From NCBI GenBank assembly GCA_963740675.1, contig CAVUFS010000004.1, positions 558,001-622,000 of the forward strand: a stretch of 64,000 nucleotides of DNA, in the 5' to 3' direction. Made by a program: the position numbers and the translations under genes. The first letter of the stretch is position 1, and the number at the start of each line of letters is the position of its first letter. This DNA comes from CAIKMD01 sp963740675 (GTDB taxonomy: Bacteria; Pseudomonadota; Alphaproteobacteria; ATCC43930; CGMCC-115725). Positions 25,359 through 35,184 of this stretch are shown here, piece by piece. The notes beneath the pieces were generated by a model. It ran no database searches and was not told the origin of the DNA. It saw only the letters and a list, made by a program, of their open reading frames with translations.

Positions 25359-26270
25359 ATGGGGGAACGAAATCGCGTGGCGCTGGCGCCTTGGGTTGCA
25401 ATGGTCGCCGCCCTGCCGCTCCTATGGTCCCCCCTTCTTGCTTGGGCCGATAACGGCGACCAGGCCGTCGATAAATCGCAATACAATTTGTTCAATCCGA
25501 CGCCGGACGACGCGATGCGCGGCATGGACACGGACCGGCCCAACATCACCAACACGCCGCACACGATCGATGCCGGCCATGTGCAGATCGAGACCGGGCT
25601 TTATGATTGGAGCCATTTCCACGATCGCACGCACGGCAACGATGTCGTCACCGACGCGCTGACTTTCGGCCACATCAATGCACGCCTCGGCGTTACCAAT
25701 AATTTCGAGGTCAACGCCACCATCGACAGCTATAACTGGGTGAAGAGTACCGACAATATCGCCAGCCAGACGACACGCTTCAGCGGCTTCGGCGATACCG
25801 TTATCGGCGGCAAGCTCAACCTCTGGGGCAATGAGGGCGGCGATGAGCCGTGGGCCAGCGGCTTCGCGCTGCAGCCCCAGGTAAAGCTGCCGACGGCGCA
25901 AACCGGCATCGGCAATAATCACGTCGAATGGACGATGGACGCGCCGTTCTTGATCAATCTCGTCGACGGCTTTCATCTCGGTCTCGAGAGCTCGCTCGGC
26001 CAAGAGCGTAACACGGCAAATAACGGCTATGTCGTCGGTTGGCAGAATTCGGCCTCGGTCGATCACGTGATTTTCGACGCGGTCGATGTCTATCTCGAAT
26101 ATGCGATGCATGTGACGACAGAGACCAATACCCAGCCGCAGCAATCTATCGATGTCGGCTTCACCTATCCGGTCAGCGACAATCTTGAGATCGACAGCGG
26201 CGTGTTCATCGGCGCGAACAAGGCGACGCCCGGCTTCGAATGGACGAGCGGCGTCAGTTTCCGGTTTTGA
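25359..26270 (+). CDS. Outer-membrane transporter-like beta-barrel (phenol MetA-pathway family)
   Basis: The 303-residue protein has a signal peptide ending WADNG. TDRPNITNTPHTIDAGHVQI and the following alternating strands, plus FSGFGDTVIGGKLNLWG and KLPTAQTGIG, match the PF13557-type 'transporter' barrels. The C-terminal residue is Phe (SGVSFRF), as for BAM substrates. Likely an outer-membrane channel of unknown substrate. It is 9 bases after the EamA gene and convergent with the TPR/ATP-grasp gene. Confidence 0.78.
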   Translation: MGERNRVALAPWVAMVAALPLLWSPLLAWADNGDQAVDKSQYNLFNPTPDDAMRGMDTDRPNITNTPHTIDAGHVQIETGLYDWSHFHDRTHGNDVVTDALTFGHINARLGVTNNFEVNATIDSYNWVKSTDNIASQTTRFSGFGDTVIGGKLNLWGNEGGDEPWASGFALQPQVKLPTAQTGIGNNHVEWTMDAPFLINLVDGFHLGLESSLGQERNTANNGYVVGWQNSASVDHVIFDAVDVYLEYAMHVTTETNTQPQQSIDVGFTYPVSDNLEIDSGVFIGANKATPGFEWTSGVSFRF

Positions 26271-26274
26271 CGGG

Positions 26275-27634
26275 CTAGCGTTTGGCCTTCGCCAACAGCA
26301 TGCGCTTGGCAGCGTCGAGCGCGGCAAGGATCGGCGCGCGGCGATAATCCCACATCGGATCGGGATCGGGCGGGTTGATCACCATGGTCGCATTCGCTTC
26401 AAACAGCAGCAGCCCGCCATCGGCACCGATGCCGAAATCGACACCGGCATAGTCGAGGCCGAGGCTCTCGCCGATGGCGCCGAGCGCAGCCACCGCGTGC
26501 GCGCCAAGAACACCGGACATATCCGTGAGAAACCGCCGTTCTTCCTCGCGATGCGCGGCATTCACTGCCATATCGGCGGTGAAGTAATGCACCTTCCAAT
26601 CGGCCGAGATCGCGAGATGGAGCGGATAGAGCGTGCCATCGATGATCATGACACGATATTTGCGCGCCATGCCGTCAGTGCGACGCGCATCGAGATAATC
26701 GATCGCCAGCAATTCATCGCCCGGCAATTGGTCGATCGCGACGCCGAGATCTTCGCGCCGCTCGATCCGGACAAAGTGCCGGCCGGTATGGAAGCCCGGC
26801 GCACGCAGCAATAAAGGAAAGCGCAGCTCGGCCGTGGTCAGGACACTCTTTGCCAGTACGCGAATAGCCGGCGCCTTTACATCGGGCAACGTGGCAAGAC
26901 GCGCCGCATTGGCCGCGCGGCCCGTCGGACGCACGCGTGTCGGCGGATTGATGACCGGTGCCGTGCTGCGTTTCACGATCTCCTCGGCCCGCGCTAAAGC
27001 TTCGCCGCAGAGATCGGCATCGCCGATCGCGTTGAAGATCAACGCATGCTCGGGCAGCTTCTGCGCGAGATCGAAGAATTCGGCATAGAGCGCCGAGACG
27101 GCGAACACCCTGTCATCGAGAATCTGCTGCGTCGGGATATTGCCGCCGCGCGCCGAGACAAGCAGCAATACCGGCACCGCCGAGCCGGTGCCACGATATG
27201 GCCGCGTGACCAGCGCGCGCCCGGCAAAGCCCCTCTGCCAATGCAGTCCCGCAGCAGCGGCCTCGCCAAGCTCGCTGAGTACGCGCGCCAGCCCTTGATG
27301 TGCCTCGGCCAGATCAGGATCGGCCGCGAGCGCGGCCTCGTACTGCGTGCGAGCCGCCGCGAAATCTTGTTCCTCGGCAAGAAGATTGCCGAGATTGACT
27401 CGGCCCGAGAGGATTGCCCGGATGGCAGCGTACGGCTTGCTCATAAGCGGTGCGCGCGGCGGAGCGATGACCACTCGCGTGAGCCAAGGTCGCCAACTCG
27501 TTGAGCGCCGTGAAATGCGTCGGATCGCGACGCAGCACATCGATATAGGTCGCCTTCGCCGCGTCATCCTCCGCACGCGCCGCAAGTTGGCGAGCACGCG
27601 CAATCAGCGCATCGATAGCGGGCTCTTCACTCAC
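26275..27634 (-). CDS. TPR plus ATP-grasp protein (apparent +1 frameshift)
   Basis: The N-terminal third is tetratricopeptide-like (LRRDPTHFTALNELATLAHA; YEAALAADPDLAEAHQGLAR). The C-terminal half looks like an ATP-grasp domain, with FPLLLRAPGFHTGRHF and the metal-binding LDYAGVDFGI and LLLFEANATMVI. The frame changes near 27397-27410, where an intact GANTC (GACTC 27397-27401) is present. One surplus base explains it, giving 452 residues. ATP-grasp enzymes join a carboxylate to an amine or thiol; the substrate is unknown. The start overlaps the cyclase stop (ATGA), so it is the last gene of a three-gene operon. Confidence 0.8.
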
Positions 27635-28425
27635 GGCAGGATCGCGAAGACCCGCGCCGGGAAACCGGTGCCGTCCTTGATATCGGGCCAGGTCACCGAG
27701 ACCAGCGCGCCTGTCTCAGGCACCTGATCGAGATTGGCGAGAAGCTCGATCTGATAATGATCGATGCCGAGGATGTAACTCTCGAGCGAGTAATCATCCT
27801 TGGACGTCGCGATCCCCGGATCGGTATCGGTCGTCTCATGACCCGAGGCGGTGATGTGCCGCGTCCCGTAGAGATATTTGAGCGTTTCCATCGTCCATCC
27901 GGGATAATGCGCGACGCCCTGTGCGTCGACATTCTGCATCTTGTCCTGATCAGGCCAGCGCTTCGACCAATCGGTGCGCATGGCGACGAACGCGCCTTTC
28001 GGGATCGCGCCGTGCTTCGCCTCCCATGTTTTCACGTCTTTGAGAGTCAGCACGTAATCGGCATTCTTTTCGACCTGCCGATGCACGTCGATGACGACGA
28101 GCGGCAGCAGCATCTGCTTCACCGGAATCTTGTCGGCCGTACGCGCGCCTTTGTGGAAATGCACCGGCGGATCGAGATGCGTGCCCCATTGCCCGACATG
28201 ACAGAAGAGCTCGGCGCGGAAGCCGTCCTTGTCGTAATCGTAGATCACCTTCCGCGTCATCGGATCGAAACCTTTCCAATGCGGAATGTCCGTATCGAAA
28301 GGATGGGTGAGATCGACCCATTTCTTGGTTTGCAGCGTCGTATAGAGATCCCAAAGGCTTGCCGCCTGCGCCGCGCCCGGCAGCAACAGCGAAGCCGCGA
28401 GCACCACCCCCAAAAGCTTACGCAT
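27631..28425 (-). CDS. Exported cyclase-family (kynurenine formamidase-like) hydrolase
   Basis: The 264-residue protein has a signal peptide (MRKLLGVVLAASLLLPGAA, cleaved near QAA). The metal-binding motif of PF04199 is present as CHVGQWGTHLDPPVHFH, matching HxGTHxDxPxH. DLTHPFDTDIPHW and FVAMRTDWSKRW are further hallmarks. Members hydrolyse formamides, cyclic amides or esters. I chose ATG 28425, which overlaps the hydantoinase stop by 8 bases, over longer in-frame starts. A periplasmic location is unusual next to a cytoplasmic oxoprolinase-type enzyme. Confidence 0.85.
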   Translation of the reverse strand: MRKLLGVVLAASLLLPGAAQAASLWDLYTTLQTKKWVDLTHPFDTDIPHWKGFDPMTRKVIYDYDKDGFRAELFCHVGQWGTHLDPPVHFHKGARTADKIPVKQMLLPLVVIDVHRQVEKNADYVLTLKDVKTWEAKHGAIPKGAFVAMRTDWSKRWPDQDKMQNVDAQGVAHYPGWTMETLKYLYGTRHITASGHETTDTDPGIATSKDDYSLESYILGIDHYQIELLANLDQVPETGALVSVTWPDIKDGTGFPARVFAILP

Positions 28426-31400
28426 CCCCATCTCCCTGCTTTTTGCCGAAGCCGCCACCGCCCGGCGTCTCGATCACAAAAACATCGCCTTGCTGCATCG
28501 CTACGGTCGCCGTGCCACCGAGTTCCTCGCGCGCGCCATTCGCGCGCTCGATCCAATTGCGCCCGACCGCGCCCGCGTCGCCGCCGGCAAGACCATAGGG
28601 CACGACGCGGCGATGCGACGAGAGAATGCCCGCGGTCATCGGCTCTAGAAAGCGCATGCGTCGCACCGCGCCGTCGCCGCCGCGCCATTGGCCTGGGCCG
28701 CCCGAGCCACGCCGGATCGCGAAGCTTTCCAGCAGCACCGGGAAACGCCATTCCAAGACTTCCGGATCGGTGAGCCGCGTATTCGTCATATGCGTATGGA
28801 CGGCGGCCGTACCGTCGAAACCCGGCCCCGCGCCCGAGCCACCACAGATCGTCTCGTAATATTGATGCCGCTCATTGCCGAAGGTGAAATTGTTCATCGT
28901 GCCCTGTGCCGAGGCTAGCACGCCGAGCGCGCCGTAGAGCGCGTCGGTGATCGCTTGCGAGGTCTCGACATTGCCGGCGACCACCGCTGCGGGATAGCGC
29001 GGCGCCAGCATCGAAGCCTCGGGAATGACGATCTTCAGGGGCTTGAGGCAGCCGCCATTTAGCGGGATGTCGTCATCGATCAGCGTCCGGAAAACATACA
29101 GCACGGCGGCGTAACAGATCGCCGACGGCGCGTTGAAATTGGTAGGAAGCTGTGGGTTCGTGCCGGTGAAATCGATCAGCGCTTCGCGGTTCGCGCGATC
29201 GATCGTAACCCGGACGCAGATATTCGCGCCGTCATCCATCTCATAGGTGAAGCTGCCATTCGACAGTTGGTCGATAACGCGCCGTACCGCTTCCTCGGCG
29301 TTGTCCTGCACATGGCGCATATAGGCCTCGATCACATCGCGGCCGAAATGCCGCACCATGCGATGCAGCTCGGCGACACCTTTGGCGCTGGCGGCGATCT
29401 GGGCCTTGAGATCGGCAATATTCTGCGCCGGATTGCGCGCTGGATATTTCGCGCTTTTGAGCAGCGCGATTGTCTCCGCCTCGCGGAAATGACCCGCCTC
29501 GACGAGGAGGAAATCGTCGATCAGCACGCCCTCTTCCTCGACAGTGCGGCTGTTTGGCGGCATCGAGCCCGGCGTGATACCGCCAATATCCGCGTGATGG
29601 CCGCGCGAGGCGACATAGAAAAGCGGCGGCGCGCGCCCCTCGCGATCGTCCTCGGCAAAGACCGGCGTGATCACCGTAACATCGGGCAGATGCGTGCCGC
29701 CATTATAAGGCGCGTTCAGCACATAGACGTCGCCCGGCTGCATCCGGCGACCGCGACCGCCGTCGCCATGCGCGCGGATGATGGTGCGCACGCTTTCGCC
29801 CATCGAGCCGAGATGCACCGGAATATGCGGCGCATTGGCGACCAGCGAGCCGGTGCGATCGAAAAGCGCGCAGGAGAAATCGAGACGCTCTTTGATGTTG
29901 ACCGAATAGGCGGTGCTCTGCAGCGCCGTGCCCATCTGCTCAGCGATCGCCATGAAAAGATGGTTGAAGACTTCGAGCATCACCGGATCGACACCGGTCC
30001 CGATCGCACTGCGGCTGGGTCGTGCGACCGCGCGTTCGAGCACCAGATTGCGCCGCGCATCGACACGCGCCTGCCAGCCCGGCTCGATGATGGTTGTCGC
30101 ATTGGCCTCGATCACGATCGCCGGTCCACCGAGCGTTTCGCCGGGACGCGCTTTTGCCCGGTCGTAGACCGCCGCGCGATGCGACGTGCCGCCGCTGAAG
30201 ATCGTCGCGTCGTCAATCGGAGCTGCCTTGCCCGTGACTATCGTTGCGGCTGGCTCGTCATCGACATCGCCCGCGCCGACGATCTCGACCGAGACGGCTT
30301 CGACGATAACCGGCTTTTCCGCCATGACGAAACCGAAGCGCTGGCGATGCGCTGTCTCGAAGCGCGCGCGAATGGTATCGGCATCGCCGAATTCGACCGC
30401 GAGCGGCGCATCGGTGCCTTGGTATTTCACATGCGCCCGGCGCACCGCGGTGATCCGCGCAGCGACCACGCCCTGATCCGCCATCGTCGCGACACCTTCC
30501 GCGGCGAGAGCATCGAGGATTTGCACAAGCTCGGGGATAAGCGCCTCGGCGAGCGGCTTCTCGACCGCTTGCTCCCGGATCGAGCGTCGGTCGGCGACGC
30601 CGATGCCATAGGCCGACAGCACGCCAGCAAGCGGATGGATCAAGATACGCTCGATCCCGAGCGCGTCGGCAACACCGCAAGCATGCTGACCGCCGGCGCC
30701 GCCGAAGCAGCAGAGCGTGTATTCGGTGACATCGTAGCCGCGCTCGATCGAGATCTGCTTGATCGCATTCGCCATGGTCGCGTTGGCGATGGCAACGAAG
30801 CCCTCCGCGACCTCGGCAGCGCTACGCTGGTCACCGGTCGCCACCGCGATCTCTTCGGCCAATGCCGCGAATTTCTGCTCGACCACAGCGCGATCGAGCG
30901 GCTGATCGCCGGCCGGGCCGAAGATCGCGGGAAAATGCTCGGGCCGCAACTTGCCGAGCATCAGATTGCAGTCGGTGATGGTGAGCGGCCCGCCGCGGCG
31001 ATAGCAGGCGGGACCCGGATCGGCGCCGGCAAATTCCGGTCCGACGCGATACCGCGTACCGTCGAAGCGGCAGATCGAGCCGCCGCCCGCCGCGACCGTA
31101 TTGATCGCCAGCATGGGCGCACGCAGCTTCACACCGGCGATCACAGTCTCGGCGTTGCGCTCGAATTCGCCGGCGTAATGCGAAACGTCGGTGGACGTGC
31201 CACCCATATCAAACGCGATGATTTGCCCGAAGCCGACACGCTCGGCGCTGCGCGCCGCGCCGACAATGCCGCCGGCAGGGCCCGACAGGATCGCGTCTTT
31301 GCCGGCGAAACGCTGCGCATCGGCCAGACCGCCATTCGATTGCATGAACAGCAGTCGCACATCGCCCAGCTCTCCCGCCACCTGATCGACATAGCGCCTG

Positions 31401-32065
31401 AGAATCGGCGAGAGGTAAGCATCGACCACGGTCGTATCGCCGCGGCTGACCAGTTTCATCAGCGGGCTGACCGCATGGCTGACCGAGATTTGCGTAAAGC
31501 CGATCTCGCGCGCGAGCGCGGCCGCTGCCTGCTCATGCGCCGGAAAGCGGTAGCCATGCATGAAGACGATCGCCAGCGCACGGATGCCGGAAGCATGTGC
31601 CGCCTGCAAATCGCGGCGCAGCGCCTCCCGGTCGAATGCCACGAGCACCTCGCCCTGCGCGTTCACCCGCTCTTCGACTTCGATCGCGCGCTCATAGAGC
31701 TGTTCGGGCAGCACGATCTGGCGGGCGAAGAGATCCGGGCGGTTCTGATAGCCGATGCGCAGCGCGTCGCCGAAGCCGCGCGTGATCACCAGCGCCGTCC
31801 GCTCGCCCTTATGCTCGAGCAGCGCGTTGGTCGCGACCGTCGTGCCCATTTTGACGGCGTCAATCGCGGCCGCCGGTAACGCCTCGCCCAGGACGACACC
31901 CAAAATCCGACGAATGCCCTCGATCGCCGCATCGCCGTAGCGGCCGGGATTTTCGGACAGCAGCTTGCGCGCGATCAACGCGCCGTCGGGCGCGCGGGCG
32001 ACGATATCGGTGAAGGTACCGCCGCGATCGATCCAGAATTGCCAGCCGGGTGCTTTGCCGTCCAT
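28418..32065 (-). CDS. Fused hydantoinase A/B (5-oxoprolinase-type) enzyme
   Basis: The 1215-residue protein fuses the two halves found as HyuA and HyuB elsewhere. The A half starts with the actin-like phosphate loop DRGGTFTDIVA and has AFDMGGTSTDVSHYAG and CFGGAGGQHACGVAD. The B half starts near DPVMLEVFNHLFMAIAEQMG and has GRMQPGD-like QPGDVYVLNAPYNGG, RGHHADIGG and ETPGGGGFG. Such enzymes use ATP to open lactam rings, such as 5-oxoproline, N-methylhydantoin or related compounds. GAGG precedes ATG 32065. The gene is divergent from the TRAP transporter at 32266, which may import its substrate (inference). Confidence 0.9.
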   Translation of the reverse strand: MDGKAPGWQFWIDRGGTFTDIVARAPDGALIARKLLSENPGRYGDAAIEGIRRILGVVLGEALPAAAIDAVKMGTTVATNALLEHKGERTALVITRGFGDALRIGYQNRPDLFARQIVLPEQLYERAIEVEERVNAQGEVLVAFDREALRRDLQAAHASGIRALAIVFMHGYRFPAHEQAAAALAREIGFTQISVSHAVSPLMKLVSRGDTTVVDAYLSPILRRYVDQVAGELGDVRLLFMQSNGGLADAQRFAGKDAILSGPAGGIVGAARSAERVGFGQIIAFDMGGTSTDVSHYAGEFERNAETVIAGVKLRAPMLAINTVAAGGGSICRFDGTRYRVGPEFAGADPGPACYRRGGPLTITDCNLMLGKLRPEHFPAIFGPAGDQPLDRAVVEQKFAALAEEIAVATGDQRSAAEVAEGFVAIANATMANAIKQISIERGYDVTEYTLCCFGGAGGQHACGVADALGIERILIHPLAGVLSAYGIGVADRRSIREQAVEKPLAEALIPELVQILDALAAEGVATMADQGVVAARITAVRRAHVKYQGTDAPLAVEFGDADTIRARFETAHRQRFGFVMAEKPVIVEAVSVEIVGAGDVDDEPAATIVTGKAAPIDDATIFSGGTSHRAAVYDRAKARPGETLGGPAIVIEANATTIIEPGWQARVDARRNLVLERAVARPSRSAIGTGVDPVMLEVFNHLFMAIAEQMGTALQSTAYSVNIKERLDFSCALFDRTGSLVANAPHIPVHLGSMGESVRTIIRAHGDGGRGRRMQPGDVYVLNAPYNGGTHLPDVTVITPVFAEDDREGRAPPLFYVASRGHHADIGGITPGSMPPNSRTVEEEGVLIDDFLLVEAGHFREAETIALLKSAKYPARNPAQNIADLKAQIAASAKGVAELHRMVRHFGRDVIEAYMRHVQDNAEEAVRRVIDQLSNGSFTYEMDDGANICVRVTIDRANREALIDFTGTNPQLPTNFNAPSAICYAAVLYVFRTLIDDDIPLNGGCLKPLKIVIPEASMLAPRYPAAVVAGNVETSQAITDALYGALGVLASAQGTMNNFTFGNERHQYYETICGGSGAGPGFDGTAAVHTHMTNTRLTDPEVLEWRFPVLLESFAIRRGSGGPGQWRGGDGAVRRMRFLEPMTAGILSSHRRVVPYGLAGGDAGAVGRNWIERANGAREELGGTATVAMQQGDVFVIETPGGGGFGKKQGDGDA

Positions 32066-32265
32066 GCGCCTCACTCATGAGCGAGGCGCAGGGACGGCGT
32101 CAAGCGAAGGGCCGGCGCACGCTATGAGAGCGGTTGGGCCCGATTATGGCGCCCCTCGACTTCGTCACGACATCGCGACGAGCTTGTCCCTTCGCGGGAA
32201 TTGGTTCATCCTCAGAACACACCAGCCCGTGGCAAAAAAAGGGCGATTAGGATTGGGAGGAAACG

Positions 32266-33267
32266 ATGGACAAATCTGCCGGATGCCGCGTTTTCGCGGC
32301 GGCACTCACCGCGATTCTGATGCTCGGCGGCACCGCCGGTGCCCAGACGTTGCGCGCCTCGCATCAATTCCCCGGTGGCAAGGGCGACGTGCGCGACGAT
32401 ATGGTCCAGATGATCGCGAAGGACGTGAAAGCGGCCAATGTCGGGCTCGACATCCAGGTCTATCCCGGCGCCGCTCTGTTCAAGCCCAACGACCAGTGGG
32501 ACGCGCTCGTCAACGGTCAGCTCGATATCTCGCTTTTCCCGCTCGACTATGCCAGCGGCAAGGTCCCGGCTTTCAGCGCCACGCTGATGCCCGGCCTTAT
32601 CGGCGGCAATGAGCGGGCCAAGCGCATCAACGCCTCCGCCTTCATGACCGACATGCGCAAGATCATCGCCGACGCCGGCGTCATCGTGCTTTCCGATGCA
32701 TGGTTCGCGGGCGGCATGGCGGCGAAGACCGGCTGCATCCTGGAGCCAGCCAATCTCAAAGGCATCAAATTCCGCGCCGCCGGCCCGACTTTTGCGGCGA
32801 TGTGGCAAGCGGCGGGCGCCAATATCGTCACGCCGCCTTCGAACGAGATCTACAACGCGTTCCAGACCGGCGTCGTGCAGGCGACCGATACCAGCCTCGG
32901 CACTTTCGCCTCGACGCGGCTTTACGAGCAAGTCAAATGCCTGACGGCGCCGGGCGACCATGCGCTTTGGATGATGTACGAGCCGGCGCTGATGTCGAAG
33001 AAGAATTTCGACAAGCTCAACAAGCAACAGCAGGATGCGGTGATCAAAGCGGGCAAGGACGCGCAGGCCTATTACGAAGGCAAAGCGCCGGCGGTCGATG
33101 ACGAGGCAATCAAGGCTTTCAAGGACAACAAGGTCGAGGTCGTGACCCTGAACGACGCGCAGTTCAAGACCTGGCTCGATCTCGCCAAGAAGACGTCTTA
33201 CGCCGAATATGCCAAGACCGTTCCGAACGGCCAAAAACTGCTCGACGAGGCACTGGCCGTTCAATAA
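32266..33267 (+). CDS. dctP: TRAP transporter solute-binding protein (DctP type)
   Basis: The 333-residue protein has a signal peptide ending TAGAQ. The DctP fold is shown by LRASHQFPGGKGD, VYPGAALFKPNDQWDALVNG, LKGIKFRAAGPTF (with the conserved substrate-carboxylate Arg) and NEIYNAFQTGVVQATDTS. GGGAGG precedes ATG 32266. It delivers a carboxylate solute from the periplasm to the DctQ/DctM membrane pair encoded next. The substrate is unknown; the divergent oxoprolinase-like gene hints at a lactam or amide-containing acid. Confidence 0.93.
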   Translation: MDKSAGCRVFAAALTAILMLGGTAGAQTLRASHQFPGGKGDVRDDMVQMIAKDVKAANVGLDIQVYPGAALFKPNDQWDALVNGQLDISLFPLDYASGKVPAFSATLMPGLIGGNERAKRINASAFMTDMRKIIADAGVIVLSDAWFAGGMAAKTGCILEPANLKGIKFRAAGPTFAAMWQAAGANIVTPPSNEIYNAFQTGVVQATDTSLGTFASTRLYEQVKCLTAPGDHALWMMYEPALMSKKNFDKLNKQQQDAVIKAGKDAQAYYEGKAPAVDDEAIKAFKDNKVEVVTLNDAQFKTWLDLAKKTSYAEYAKTVPNGQKLLDEALAVQ

Positions 33268-33318
33268 CTGACAGAGAGTCGTCGGGGCCATCGGCCACGA
33301 CGATTGGCGTATCGCGCT

Positions 33319-33855
33319 ATGGATCGGTTCATCAAGATCGTCAGGACGATATCGCTCGCCTGCGGCGTCTTCGCCGCCGGACTGATCGTCCTCGGCGTCT
33401 TCATTATTTGCGAAATGGTGTTCGAGCGCTCGGTGCTCGGGACCAACACGATCTGGCAAGGCGATTTCGTCACCAACTGCCTGATCGCCGCAACTTTCAT
33501 CGGCAGTCCCTACGTGCTGATGACACGCGGCCATGTGAATGTCGACGTGCTGCCGCTGCATTCGGGACCGCGGCTTCGCTATGCGCTCGCATTGTTCTCC
33601 ATTCTCTTGGGTATCTCCTGCGTCCTGGTGATGATGGTGCTCGGCTATGACTTCTGGCATCAGGCATGGACGAACAATTGGCGCTCGAACACCATCTGGC
33701 GCGAACGTTTGTGGATCCCCTACGCGTCGATGCCGATCGGCCTCTTTCTGCTCGCTCTGCAATATCTGATCGAGCTTATCTGCCTTGTGACGGGGCGCGA
33801 GCCGCCCTTCGGGCTGAAACCTGGCACGACCAGTCATGACGAGGTGCAGGTATGA
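33319..33855 (+). CDS. dctQ: TRAP transporter small permease (DctQ type)
   Basis: The 178-residue protein has four membrane segments: the first is SLACGVFAAGLIVLGVFIIC and the last IPYASMPIGLFLLALQYLI. TRGHVNVDVLP and LWIPYASMP are DctQ signatures. The ATG at 33319 was chosen; an in-frame codon 15 bases earlier adds MAYRA-like residues without support. Its end overlaps dctM by 4 bases (ATGA). Confidence 0.92.
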   Translation: MDRFIKIVRTISLACGVFAAGLIVLGVFIICEMVFERSVLGTNTIWQGDFVTNCLIAATFIGSPYVLMTRGHVNVDVLPLHSGPRLRYALALFSILLGISCVLVMMVLGYDFWHQAWTNNWRSNTIWRERLWIPYASMPIGLFLLALQYLIELICLVTGREPPFGLKPGTTSHDEVQV

Positions 33856-35165
33856 GCCCGACCTCCGCCGGGGCACTTGTTCTCGTCGTGACGTTGTTGG
33901 TGCTCGTCTCCGGCGTGCCGGTCGGCTTCGGCATCGCCGCGATCTCGATCATCTTCATTGCGATTTTTCAGGGCTTCGATGCCTTGCATGTCGTCGCGCA
34001 GACTTTCTATTCCGGCCTCGATGATTTCACCCTCGTCTCGATACCGATGTTCGTGATGATGGGGGCGGCGATCGGCTCCTCGCCCGCCGGCAAGGACCTT
34101 TATGAAGCGCTCGATCGTTGGCTCTATCGCCTGCCCGGCGGGCTCGTGATCTCCAATCTCGGCGCCTGCGCCATTTTCGCCGCGCTCACCGGCTCCTCGC
34201 CCGCCTGCTGCGCGGCGATCGGCAAGATGGGCATTCCCGAAATGCGCAAGCGCGGCTATCCCGACGGTGTTGCGACAGGTTCGATCTGCGCCGGCGGCAC
34301 GTTGGGCATTCTCATCCCGCCCTCGATCACCTTCATCCTCTATGGCATCGCCACCGAGAATTCGATTGGGCGGCTATTCCTTGCTGGCGTGATGCCTGGA
34401 CTGATGCTGACCGGGCTGTTCATGCTATGGACGCTCTTCACGATCTGGCGCAGCGGCTTCCGTAGCCACGCGGCCAATTTCCGCTATACGTGGAAAGAGA
34501 AATTCGTCTCGATCCCGAAGATCACGCCCTTCGTCATCATTATCGTCGGGGTGATGTACACGCTCTATGGCGGCCTGGCGACGCCGTCGGAAGCGGCCGG
34601 GGTCGGCGCCGCGCTCTGCCTCGTCCTGGCAATCGCGATCTACAGGATGTGGCGGCCGGGCGAGTGGTGGCAGATCCTGCGCGACACCACGCGCAAATCA
34701 ATCATGATCCTGACGATCATCGCGGCGGCGGTGCTGTTCGGCTACATGCTGACTTCGCTTTACCTGACGCAGACTTTGGCGCAGGGCATCGCCGACATGC
34801 ATGCGAACCGCTGGGTGTTGATGCTGATGATCAACGTCTTCCTTCTGGTTTGCGGCTTCTTCATTCCGCCGGCGGCGATCATTCTGATGACGAGCCCGAT
34901 CCTCTTGCCGATCATCACTGCGGCGGGATTCGATCCGATCTGGTTCGGTGTCATCCTGACGATCAACATGGAGATCGGCCTCATTCATCCGCCGGTCGGC
35001 CTCAACATCTACATCGTCAGCGCGATCGCGCCCGACGTGCCGCTGGCACGGGTGATGTGGGGTACGCTCCCTTATGTGATCTGCATGATGCTGGCGATCG
35101 TGCTGCTCTGCATCTTCCCCAGCATCGCAACATGGCTGCCCGATCTGCTGATGGGCGGCCACTGA
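33852..35165 (+). CDS. dctM: TRAP transporter large permease (DctM type)
   Basis: The 437-residue protein has about 12 membrane segments. ALTGSSPACCAAIGKMGIPE and GGTLGILIPPSITFILYG are the hallmark hairpin motifs of the Na+-coupled DctM subunit, repeated later as FFIPPAAIILMTSPILLP and HPPVGLNIYI. Together with the two genes before it this is a complete TRAP system. The end is convergent with the MFS gene, 20 bases away, with no visible hairpin. Confidence 0.94.
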   Translation: MSPTSAGALVLVVTLLVLVSGVPVGFGIAAISIIFIAIFQGFDALHVVAQTFYSGLDDFTLVSIPMFVMMGAAIGSSPAGKDLYEALDRWLYRLPGGLVISNLGACAIFAALTGSSPACCAAIGKMGIPEMRKRGYPDGVATGSICAGGTLGILIPPSITFILYGIATENSIGRLFLAGVMPGLMLTGLFMLWTLFTIWRSGFRSHAANFRYTWKEKFVSIPKITPFVIIIVGVMYTLYGGLATPSEAAGVGAALCLVLAIAIYRMWRPGEWWQILRDTTRKSIMILTIIAAAVLFGYMLTSLYLTQTLAQGIADMHANRWVLMLMINVFLLVCGFFIPPAAIILMTSPILLPIITAAGFDPIWFGVILTINMEIGLIHPPVGLNIYIVSAIAPDVPLARVMWGTLPYVICMMLAIVLLCIFPSIATWLPDLLMGGH

Positions 35166-35184
35166 GCGCGGCCGCCCGCCTGCA

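Noticed and set aside
29267..31879. An 870-codon open frame antisense to the hydantoinase gene, and similar long ones at 21619-24078 and 13826-14911
   Set aside because: The opposite strand encodes clear conserved families. These frames show only Arg, Ala and Gly-rich shadow sequence.
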